DNA from: Candidatus Heimdallarchaeota archaeon
Lineage (GTDB): Archaea; Asgardarchaeota; Heimdallarchaeia; Heimdallarchaeales; Kariarchaeaceae
Length of the DNA: 21,574 nucleotides
NCBI GenBank assembly: GCA_015522385.1
Contig: WAMJ01000047.1
Span: forward strand, 1 to 21,574
Reading direction: 5' to 3'
The position numbers were made by a program, and so were the translations under genes. This document shows, in pieces, positions 7,526-14,706 of the stretch (position 1 is its first letter; every line of letters begins with the position of its first letter). The notes below the pieces were generated by a model. That model was not told where the DNA came from and made no database searches. It saw nothing but the letters and a program-made list of their open reading frames with translations.

Positions 7526-7789
7526 ATTACCACCTAAACCTTACCTAATCCCGGAGGAATTAGGTAGAGTCACATTATGAATTCAGAATTTAAACTATTC
7601 GGAAAATCTATGTAGTTTATGATAATGCTGAAATAGGAAAAATAGCTGTATACTTAGCATAGAACTACTATCCGTCATGTGTGAATTTGCGGATAACCCT
7701 TTTTCTTTAAATATGATTTATGTGCTACAAACTATAGTCAGAAGAACCTTGCTTTCAATTTAATGGATATAAATTCATTATTGCAGAGG
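7526..7789. other. Intergenic region between the 993-residue gene and the Mrr-like gene
   Basis: The 264-bp gap holds the promoter and operator-like repeats of the Mrr-like gene at its left end (7530-7595). The rest is AT-rich, with no ORF of note and no strong terminator for the 993-residue gene visible. Confidence 0.5.
7532..7566 (-). promoter_or_regulatory. Candidate operator: repeated ACCTAA hexamers around the predicted transcription start of the Mrr-like gene
   Basis: TACCTAAT (7542-7549) and ATTAGGTA (7559-7566) form a perfect 8-bp inverted repeat with a 9-nt spacer. Another ACCTAA at 7532-7537 lies 11 bp, one helical turn, from the copy at 7543. The minus-strand TATA GTTTAAAT (7588-7595) predicts a start near 7564, inside the dyad, which is where archaeal repressors commonly bind. 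In RNA the dyad could also form a leader hairpin. Confidence 0.4.
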
Positions 7790-10771
7790 TTATATACCCT
7801 CGTCATATATTGTGTCATACAATCGCTCGATCAGAACAATTAATCGATCACCCGCATTGGGCTCTAGAAGCTCGGATATTGTAGCTACTGACTCTGTAAA
7901 CTTCTCGATCTGATCCTTCATGTCATGCATGGTGAGGTACCTTAGACCATCTCTTAGAGTTACCACGGTTATGTCGTCCTCGCTCATCAACTTGATTGGG
8001 AACTCATATGAAATCTCCCAGTGACTCCCAGACCTTTCCACGTTGATACCAGGGAACCCAAAAGATGACTTGATGAGCTCTGGATTCCGGAAATAGGACA
8101 CGGGTAGGGTACCTAGGAGTAAGAAAATCTTCCCCTCCGAAACAGTGATGGGTGTACTCCTGTTAAGGTAAAAAGACTCAACACCAGTGATCAGTTTTTG
8201 CAAAGCATCGTACATCTTATCGACGATTTCATATGAGCGGTCAACAAGCAGTTTCTCAAAATGGTCTCGATCCTTCGCTTCATTCAGGATGGTCTTGACA
8301 AATTTCGAAAGAGACTTCTGTATTATCTCATTGTAGGCAGGTTCCAAGATCACATCTGAAGGAGTCTCGAAGATCTCTAATGCAATACCCACTTGTAGCT
8401 GATCCACTTGGTCATGATTCAGTACACTCGAACTCTCTATTCTACCATGGATATCATCTCTTACCGTATCGTATGGGGCAAGGAGTGTGGGGCCTCTCAG
8501 ATCAAGTTTCAGAACGTGCTTTCCTGCGTTCTCAACGACATTTCTAATTTTCTTGCGATACTGCCTGAGTTCCTTTTCGACACTCTTCTGCATTCCAAGA
8601 ATAAGCGTGTCTATTTCCTTGTATGCTTTTCCTAGCTTTTTTGAGAGAATCTTTAATTCTTTCTCAAAAGGTTTTCTGTCCTTAGTACTAATACTGGCCA
8701 CTGAGGAGAATTTAGAGATGATGTTCTTCCAGAAATTTGCTACTTGATCACCATAGGTGAGAACCAACCCCTGTCCTTGAGTGATCAATTCACGCAGTTC
8801 AGAGGGATAGTCCCTTTGAGCTATGAACTCATCTCGATATTTTGAGAGGGCATTGGACTTAATCTGCTTCATATCTCCCGTTCCTGACTTGGAGAGTAAT
8901 ACCGAGTACTCAGTCAGGCTCTCCTGCATCTCATCGATCCTTGAACTCAATTGGTTTTTCAACTTCTTTAATTTTGTCTGTGCAGTGAGGAGGAGGGAGG
9001 AAAATATGAAATCATCAATTGCTGCAAGCTTCACGAAAAGTCTAGGGTCTAGGTTATTCCTAACAAGAGAATAACTGCTATTACCGTATCTCACCTTAAA
9101 CTTCGGAAAATGAGCCACAAGTTTTCTAAATGTGTACACGTTGCTCTCGTGAATGAATCCCTGTTTCTTGTTGTATGGAACCTCGATGTCATCAATCTCG
9201 AGGGAGAGAATATCCATTTCAATCCCCTTTTCTATGAAGTCAAGGGATGATGGTGAGATCAAGTCTATACCATACTTGTTGGTCTTCAACTCGTTCATTA
9301 GTTCAATCATGATTGACGCGGCTTTGACGGATGGTCCAAGCTCATTCACTGTTTGAATATAGGTCTCCAATCTTTGACCCAACTTTCCGCCTTCCGAGTA
9401 TAGGAACTGATCTATCAGCATCTCATAGATGCTCTGTGTAATTGCCAATGAGGATGCGTTAGCTAGGACTATAACCTCTTGGATGGTCTCAACCTTTAGC
9501 TGTGTGACCTTCTTGTTCTGTGTCCACTTGGTTAATTCCTTCCTTCTTCGATTTCCTTGAGATTTGTCATCGATCTTGTTAAATTCTTTTAGGAGGGTGT
9601 CTCCGTCAACGAATCCAAGGGCGAATGTCGTGAGGATTTCCCACCCTGACTTACTAAGAGTTATTCCAGCCATCTTCCGGAAGAAACCATCGTAAAATGC
9701 CCTGATGTACTTGTGTGTCTGTTTGCTGGTGTATTTCTCCAGAACTAGGGAGTAGTAATATCCCGCATTCTGAACTTCGAGATCAGGCAAGAGCTGATCG
9801 AACTTGTTTTGGATTGGTCCTCTCGGAATCTCCACGAAGATAATCTCTGGGTGTTCCTTCATTGCAGCGAGGATAGATTTCCTCACAAACTGGGCGAACA
9901 GTATATCCCTGCTATTGTGAAGTGATCTCAGGTGAATTTTTGATCTTGCTTCCTGAATTGTTTTGTCTGTCATGATCTTTGGAAGTGCATCGACAACAAA
10001 TTTCGATGGATTTTTCACCTTCTGCCGAATCAAGTTACTCAGGAACTTGTTGAATTCCCTTACCAAATTCTGCTTCTGCTCAACCTGAAGTACAATTTGT
10101 GGATTCTCCTTGACAATCTTCCCAATAAGGTAGATGGTCAGTGACTCAAGGACTTCCTCCCTTCTCTCTCTCACAAGAAATCCTGAGTTCCAATTGTATG
10201 TAGCAATCTTCCATCCCTTAGTGCCAAATAGTTCATCAATTAGCTCAAACAGAGATTTTTTGTCCTTAAACAAATCTTGGAACTTCTCCTCAAAGAGCTT
10301 CAGTAGTGGTCTTTTTTGGTGGGGAATATCATGTGACATTCTTACTATAGAGCAGGTATTAAGGAATGCTTTTGTCATTTCTCTGTATGGTATCTGAGCA
10401 CCTGTATCTGCAAGAGATTTGAGGTTGAGCATCTGAGGTAATTGTTTTCCGAGATTGAGGGAGAGGGACTCGACGACATTAACCACGGAATTATCCACTG
10501 GACCCAAACTGTCTCTTGATACAAAATAGGTCATAATAACGTTGAAGTCATCTGTTATTTTGATGGATTTCACTCCTGAAGCTCCTGACTCGATCTCAGT
10601 CTTCATAAAATCTGAGGAGGCATTGATTGCCTCGGTGGAAATCACGTCCTTCAGGGAGACGAGGATATTTCCAACGAGTTTAGGGTCTGTATCAGAAGGA
10701 AGCTTCCCTATTTCGCCGAGGGAGATCCCGTACTCCGACTGAACTGAAATCCAAACGTGATGATCCAGCAT
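7790..10771 (-). CDS. Very large helical protein with a longin-like N-terminal domain
   Basis: This 993-residue protein matches no family I can name. Residues 1-115 look longin-like: a first strand VWISVQSEYGISLGEIG, a helix (PKLVGNILVSLKDVIS), paired strands around VKSIKITDDFNVIMTYFVSR, and a long closing helix. Residues 120-600 are mainly helical without repeats that I can see. Residues 600-770 are Lys/Glu/Leu-rich and look coiled-coil. Residues 880-993 return to mixed strand and helix (KIFLLLGTLPVSYF, HWEISYEFPIKLM), perhaps a second small alpha/beta domain. There is no signal peptide and no clear membrane segment, so it is likely cytoplasmic. The ATG follows a purine-rich AGGGGG 5 nt upstream. 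A tether or scaffold like eukaryotic longin-containing complexes is speculation. The codon use resembles its neighbours. Confidence 0.5.
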   Translation of the reverse strand: MLDHHVWISVQSEYGISLGEIGKLPSDTDPKLVGNILVSLKDVISTEAINASSDFMKTEIESGASGVKSIKITDDFNVIMTYFVSRDSLGPVDNSVVNVVESLSLNLGKQLPQMLNLKSLADTGAQIPYREMTKAFLNTCSIVRMSHDIPHQKRPLLKLFEEKFQDLFKDKKSLFELIDELFGTKGWKIATYNWNSGFLVRERREEVLESLTIYLIGKIVKENPQIVLQVEQKQNLVREFNKFLSNLIRQKVKNPSKFVVDALPKIMTDKTIQEARSKIHLRSLHNSRDILFAQFVRKSILAAMKEHPEIIFVEIPRGPIQNKFDQLLPDLEVQNAGYYYSLVLEKYTSKQTHKYIRAFYDGFFRKMAGITLSKSGWEILTTFALGFVDGDTLLKEFNKIDDKSQGNRRRKELTKWTQNKKVTQLKVETIQEVIVLANASSLAITQSIYEMLIDQFLYSEGGKLGQRLETYIQTVNELGPSVKAASIMIELMNELKTNKYGIDLISPSSLDFIEKGIEMDILSLEIDDIEVPYNKKQGFIHESNVYTFRKLVAHFPKFKVRYGNSSYSLVRNNLDPRLFVKLAAIDDFIFSSLLLTAQTKLKKLKNQLSSRIDEMQESLTEYSVLLSKSGTGDMKQIKSNALSKYRDEFIAQRDYPSELRELITQGQGLVLTYGDQVANFWKNIISKFSSVASISTKDRKPFEKELKILSKKLGKAYKEIDTLILGMQKSVEKELRQYRKKIRNVVENAGKHVLKLDLRGPTLLAPYDTVRDDIHGRIESSSVLNHDQVDQLQVGIALEIFETPSDVILEPAYNEIIQKSLSKFVKTILNEAKDRDHFEKLLVDRSYEIVDKMYDALQKLITGVESFYLNRSTPITVSEGKIFLLLGTLPVSYFRNPELIKSSFGFPGINVERSGSHWEISYEFPIKLMSEDDITVVTLRDGLRYLTMHDMKDQIEKFTESVATISELLEPNAGDRLIVLIERLYDTIYDEGI

Positions 10772-10884
10772 TATTTCCCCCTATGTCTTTAAAATTAATA
10801 AAGGAATTCTTTTTCACCCTTCGAAACGAAGCAATCGTCACTGCTGAAGAAAAGTACATATTGGCTTGATGATCCAATTTATCT

Positions 10885-12186
10885 GTGACCTATACTACAA
10901 CACATCTAGGCATTTCTGTTATTTTTCTGTTCGCATTAACTCCGACCAAGGTAAGGAAATGGCTCCAGGACAATCCGAGATTATTCTTCTTTACGACGCT
11001 ATTTTCCATTCTCCCCGATGTTGACATCTATCTCAGAATCCCACATAGAACTTGGACGCACAGTATCTTTATCATTCTGATATCAGGGATAGTTCTTCTC
11101 CTCATTTCATACTTGAAAGACAGCGGTCAATTGAGGAGGACTGTACTCCTAATCACGTATTTCTGGCTTAGCCACGTCCTATTTGACCTTACTTGGGATT
11201 CGGTTGGAATTTTCTATCCGTTCGACACAAGTTTCTACAACATTGTTGGAGGTGTCAATCTCAATCTCGCAACAGCTACAGTGTCGATCTCAGGGATCTA
11301 TTTACAATCATCACTCCAAAATCCAGAGGCAGGTATTGATCAGTATTTTGTGAACTGGAGTGTGGAAAGGCGACTGGCAACCTTCGGTACGGATACATTC
11401 GTTCTGTCAATACCCCAGTTGACAGTTCATCTGGCAATATTCACATACTATCTTTCAAAAGTTGTGGTACCATTTCTCAGAAGTTTCCATTCCGTCACAA
11501 TGCAGAAAAACAAGATCAGCAAAGTAATTCCTACACTACCAAAGTGGATTTTTCGTCACGGGTGGATAAACCTTCTTCTCATCTTTCTTCTCTTGTTTTC
11601 ACTGTACGCAGGAGTTGGCAACGGAAGTTCATACTCTGAAGACTCAAAGACTACTACTACTTTTTACATTCTCTCTGACGGATTAGGTCTTTATTCTACC
11701 TTGATCTTCAACATACCTAAATCTTCAGAAGCTATACTTACCTTGAAGTTTCCGACCCATGCCCTGAATTTTTCGATGGGATATGGAATGTCAGACAATA
11801 GTCTAAGGGAGAAATCAGAGAATAAAATCGAAGCTTTCAAGACTGATGGATCAGTTGAGAATTATTCATCTTTTGTCGATGAATATATCACCGATATGAA
11901 TAGCTCAATCCCTTCATCATGGGGAACAGTTGATGTCAATCCAGAGCGAGAATATTCTATAGTCATCGACCTTGGTACATCACCATCTGATCGTCAAGTT
12001 GGAGTAGATGTCCTCCTCCTTTCTTGGGAGAGCGATGATTTCTTCATCTATAACGTCGATGCTGTTCTAACCCTTATAACAGATCGGTCAACCTCAGTCC
12101 TTTTCGCAAATATCATGGCTCTTATTGCAAGTGTGGGGATCATGGGTTCTATCACATACGCATTAAAGACGGGAAAAGCACTCTGA
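10885..12186 (+). CDS. YdjM-type membrane-bound metal-dependent hydrolase with a large external C-terminal part
   Basis: This 433-residue protein starts with GTG. The first 115 residues carry the metal-site pattern of the YdjM/DUF457 family: His7 in TTTHLG, PDVD (44-47), HRTWTHS (54-60) and SHVLFD (96-101), set in hydrophobic helices. The family includes phospholipase-C-like membrane hydrolases, so a lipid or envelope substrate is plausible but unproven. After another membrane helix near 222-243, residues 245-405 are polar and rich in Ser, Thr and Asp, likely exposed outside, and a last helix (407-428) anchors the end. The family is normally near 200-350 residues, so the 160-residue external part is an extension. 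A TATA-like TACATATTGG (10854-10863) lies about 27 bp upstream, giving a leaderless transcript. It is divergent from the 993-residue gene. Confidence 0.75.
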   Translation: MTYTTTHLGISVIFLFALTPTKVRKWLQDNPRLFFFTTLFSILPDVDIYLRIPHRTWTHSIFIILISGIVLLLISYLKDSGQLRRTVLLITYFWLSHVLFDLTWDSVGIFYPFDTSFYNIVGGVNLNLATATVSISGIYLQSSLQNPEAGIDQYFVNWSVERRLATFGTDTFVLSIPQLTVHLAIFTYYLSKVVVPFLRSFHSVTMQKNKISKVIPTLPKWIFRHGWINLLLIFLLLFSLYAGVGNGSSYSEDSKTTTTFYILSDGLGLYSTLIFNIPKSSEAILTLKFPTHALNFSMGYGMSDNSLREKSENKIEAFKTDGSVENYSSFVDEYITDMNSSIPSSWGTVDVNPEREYSIVIDLGTSPSDRQVGVDVLLLSWESDDFFIYNVDAVLTLITDRSTSVLFANIMALIASVGIMGSITYALKTGKAL

Positions 12187-12247
12187 ATTAGTCAATTGAA
12201 CTGTTAGGACTGGAAGAATTCATTAAGGAGATAATCATTGGTCTCTC

Positions 12248-13432
12248 ATGAATTCCAGAAGTTTAGAGAAGCTCCATAAGGAAACTTCGAGACTTAGTCA
12301 GATTCATCCATCGGGTATCCGAAAGATGTTTCAGCGGGCCCAAGGTCTTGAGGGTGTAATCTCTCTCGGTATCGGTGCACCAGATCTTATGCCCCCAGAA
12401 GGTCTATTGGAGAATGTCAAGCACAACCTCACCAATCCCAAGGCTCATAGTTACACACTTAATTCTGGAATACCTGTCCTCCGACAGAAGATCTCTGAGC
12501 AGTACATGGAGAACTATAATATTGATCTACCTGCAGATGGGGTTGTAGTTACTGCTGGTGGAACACAGTTTCTCTATACCTCAATATTCGCTCTGACTGA
12601 TCCTGGTGATGAGATCATCATACCTGATCCAGGATTCGTCTACTATCCAACCGTTCCGCTCATCGCGGGTCTGAAGGTTAAGGCTATACCCCTGAATGAT
12701 AAGTTCCAAATGGATCCTGAGCTAGTAAAAGAGGCTATAACCGAAAAAACTCGGATGATCATAACGAACTCACCCTCAAACCCGACAGGTGGAATGTTCA
12801 CCGAAGAGACCACAAGGGGTATTGCAGATCTTGCGATTGACAATGATCTGGTTATCCTCAGTGATGAGGTCTATGAGTACATAACCTTCAATGGTCGAAG
12901 GCATCTACCCATGGCTAGATACGCTCCTGAGAATACCATTACCCTCAATGCATTCAGCAAGACATATTGTGTACCTGGTTGGAGAATGGGTTTTGGAATT
13001 GGGGATCCATCTCTCATGGCTCCTGTGGCAAAACTGCATCCATTTGTCATTGCAAATCCCTCCTCTCTCTTTCAGTATGCTATTGCTGATTTCATGGGAT
13101 CTCCCGAAGACAAACAATTCAAGGAGATGATGAGGTCAACCATGGAGGAGAGAGCCAAAGTCACCCACTCCGAATTTTCGAAGATAGATGGTGTAAACGT
13201 CCCGGACATCGACGGTTCATTTTACGCCTTCCCTTCGATAGAGGGTGATGGAGCCGAGAATCCGGGTGAGGTGTTTGTCGAAGAGGTATTTGAGAAAGCC
13301 AAGGTGGTCATGGTTCCTGCGTCAGAATTCGGATCCAGCAGGAAAGACCACTTCAGGATTTCATTCGGATCTGCATCCGTAGATTTATTGAAAGAATCAG
13401 TTGTCAGAATTAAGGAGTCATTAGATCGTTAA
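12248..13432 (+). CDS. PLP-dependent class I/II aminotransferase (AspC/AAT-I family)
   Basis: This 394-residue enzyme would transfer amino groups between an amino acid and a 2-oxoacid in the cytoplasm. The fold type I signature is complete: GIGAPD (41-46) near the substrate entrance, TAGGTQ (102-107) for the PLP phosphate, NSPSNPTGG (174-182) with Asn178, SDEVYE (205-210) with Asp206 pairing to the pyridine nitrogen, the Schiff-base Lys238 in FSKTYCVPGWRMG, and a C-terminal FRISFGS with the carboxylate-binding Arg. Length is typical. The substrate cannot be told from sequence; such archaeal enzymes act on aspartate, aromatic or branched-chain amino acids. It lies 61 bp after the YdjM-type gene on the same strand with no clear TATA between, so co-transcription is possible. 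AAGGAG lies about 18 nt upstream of the ATG, rather far. Confidence 0.92.
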   Translation: MNSRSLEKLHKETSRLSQIHPSGIRKMFQRAQGLEGVISLGIGAPDLMPPEGLLENVKHNLTNPKAHSYTLNSGIPVLRQKISEQYMENYNIDLPADGVVVTAGGTQFLYTSIFALTDPGDEIIIPDPGFVYYPTVPLIAGLKVKAIPLNDKFQMDPELVKEAITEKTRMIITNSPSNPTGGMFTEETTRGIADLAIDNDLVILSDEVYEYITFNGRRHLPMARYAPENTITLNAFSKTYCVPGWRMGFGIGDPSLMAPVAKLHPFVIANPSSLFQYAIADFMGSPEDKQFKEMMRSTMEERAKVTHSEFSKIDGVNVPDIDGSFYAFPSIEGDGAENPGEVFVEEVFEKAKVVMVPASEFGSSRKDHFRISFGSASVDLLKESVVRIKESLDR

Positions 13433-13433
13433 A

Positions 13434-13462
13434 CTCTCTTGAGAGCGATATGCCCTCTTGAG
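13434..13462. terminator. Short inverted and direct repeats in the aminotransferase-cheD convergent gap
   Basis: CTCTCTTGAGAG (13434-13445) is a 5-bp dyad with a TT centre, and its core CTCTTGAGA recurs at 13454-13462. The 34-bp gap separates two convergent genes, so this may be a termination or processing site. The stems are too short to be sure. Confidence 0.25.
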
Positions 13463-13466
13463 ATTG

Positions 13467-13952
13467 TTAAATCCTTTTGACAATGGATCCATTGGCCTGC
13501 TTTATTTCGAGTGTGCTTGTTGCCACGTCGAAGATAATTGTCCGACCTTGGTTCTCCCCGACATCTCTGGAGAGTACTTTGATCCCATTGTCCTGAAGCG
13601 CCCTTGTGACGGCAGCTATGTTTCTTGATCCTATGTCCATGTTACTCCCTGAGGTAAGAGACTCGAACATCTTTGCACCTCCTGCTATCTTGGCAACTAG
13701 GTTCTCACGCATTCCGCCCCTTGAGATAACATGCTTAATGGCCTCGATTGTTGCCTCAGTTCCGTATTTTCCTGGAGGACCCGGTTTTGAAAATCTGTTT
13801 TTCTCAGGAAGCAGAATATGAGCGAGTGCAGCGACTTTAAATTTCGGATCATATACCACTAGACCAACACAGCTACCAAGCGCAACCGCTTGTAGTTTGT
13901 CACCTGCCTTGCCGATAACGATTTCTCCTATCTTTGCCGTATATGTTGCCAT
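13467..13952 (-). CDS. cheD: Chemoreceptor glutamine deamidase CheD
   Basis: The 161-residue protein deamidates glutamines on chemoreceptors and binds CheC, boosting its CheY-P phosphatase activity. The family core is complete: ALGSCVGLVVYD with catalytic Cys28, AALAHILLPE with His45, PGKYGTEA, then KIAGGAKMFE, MDIGSRNI and a C-terminal RTIIFDV strand. At the place where Thermotoga CheD has its active-site Thr (six residues before the Cys) this protein has Ala22. The start is taken at the ATG at 13952: it overlaps the TGA of cheC (TGATG), and GGGAGGAG lies about 8 nt upstream. An upstream in-frame TTG at 13970 would place that Shine-Dalgarno inside the gene. Translational coupling with cheC is likely. 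Confidence 0.95.
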   Translation of the reverse strand: MATYTAKIGEIVIGKAGDKLQAVALGSCVGLVVYDPKFKVAALAHILLPEKNRFSKPGPPGKYGTEATIEAIKHVISRGGMRENLVAKIAGGAKMFESLTSGSNMDIGSRNIAAVTRALQDNGIKVLSRDVGENQGRTIIFDVATSTLEIKQANGSIVKRI

Positions 13953-14638
13953 CAAATCATCTCCTCCCAATTCTCACCGTAGAGTCTGATCATGAGTGTT
14001 TCCATCCCGACTTGGTTCGGAAGCAACAGAATATCCGCTTTGACCTTTTGACCATCGTCTGTGAAGACATCACACTCCACAAGAAGAACCTTGACATCAG
14101 GCTCATCGTCTTGATGATCCACTAATAGAACAGAATCAGTCAGTGATCCAATCATGTCAATTGCAATGTCAGGTGCATGAGGGAACCATCTTGACTCTGT
14201 GAATGAGTTTATTGCGGATATTGTGTGCAGAAGAAGTATGTTCCCAGTCTCTTTGATAATTGAAAGTGATATCTCATCGAGATTGAGTAAGTCGCTGGTG
14301 TCCCCGCCCTTCCTCAGAATGTTAAGGATCGTACGAGAAGACTCCTCATTCATAATAAGCAACATATTAAGCTTTGACCCTGCTTCTTCAACAGTCTGGA
14401 CGTAAACACCAACCGTAGTTTCCTCAGGTCCCGACGCTAGAATTGTTGGAGCTTCACTGATTGGAACAAGATTGATTCTTGGGATACTCATGTCAACCTT
14501 TCGGTTCAGTAGCTGTGACAGAGCGGTAGCTGCATGTCCTACTCCGATGTTTGAGAGTTCCTGCAGAGCCTCGAACTTCGGGTTAAAAGCAGCATAGAAA
14601 TCATCATCTGGGATCATATCATTAGGCGGATTGCTCAT
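13952..14638 (-). CDS. cheC: CheY-P phosphatase CheC
   Basis: The 228-residue protein dephosphorylates CheY-P and partners with CheD. Both phosphatase helices are intact: ALQELSNIGVGHAATALSQL holds Glu27-x-x-Asn30, and IIKETGNILL holds Glu130-x-x-Asn133, matching the ExxN signature of CheC/CheX. The pseudo-twofold layout and the VDMSIP strand are typical. An N-terminal tail of about 18 residues precedes the first helix. The gene leads a two-gene unit with cheD (stop and start overlap). A TATA box in the 68-bp gap after cheA's 3' end suggests its own leaderless promoter, so it can be expressed separately from cheW-cheY-cheB-cheA. Confidence 0.95.
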   Translation of the reverse strand: MSNPPNDMIPDDDFYAAFNPKFEALQELSNIGVGHAATALSQLLNRKVDMSIPRINLVPISEAPTILASGPEETTVGVYVQTVEEAGSKLNMLLIMNEESSRTILNILRKGGDTSDLLNLDEISLSIIKETGNILLLHTISAINSFTESRWFPHAPDIAIDMIGSLTDSVLLVDHQDDEPDVKVLLVECDVFTDDGQKVKADILLLPNQVGMETLMIRLYGENWEEMI

Positions 14639-14659
14639 TGATCTAAGTCACTATTATTT

Positions 14660-14683
14660 CTATGATATAAAAAATTGTCATAG
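14660..14683 (-). promoter_or_regulatory. cheC promoter with a dyad flanking its TATA box
   Basis: On the minus strand the TATA TTTTTTATA (14674-14666) lies about 28-35 bp before the cheC ATG, predicting a near-leaderless transcript. It is bracketed by CTATGA (14660-14665) and TCATAG (14678-14683), a perfect 6-bp inverted repeat with a 12-nt spacer. A regulator bound here would block TBP. Confidence 0.45.
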
Positions 14684-14706
14684 GGTTTGGGTAATAATTT
14701 CTATTC

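Noticed and set aside
7223..7537. 104-residue plus-strand frame opposite the Mrr-like gene
   Set aside because: It is a mirror of the Mrr-like gene on the other strand, has no Shine-Dalgarno, and its hydrophobic content comes from the complement of a charged sequence.
10692..10877. 61-residue frame over the divergent promoter at 10772-10884
   Set aside because: It overlaps the start of the 993-residue gene in another frame and would place promoter DNA in a coding region.
13953..13970. TTG start extending cheD by six residues
   Set aside because: It would place the Shine-Dalgarno GGGAGGAG inside the gene as codons; the ATG overlapping the cheC stop is the normal coupled start.
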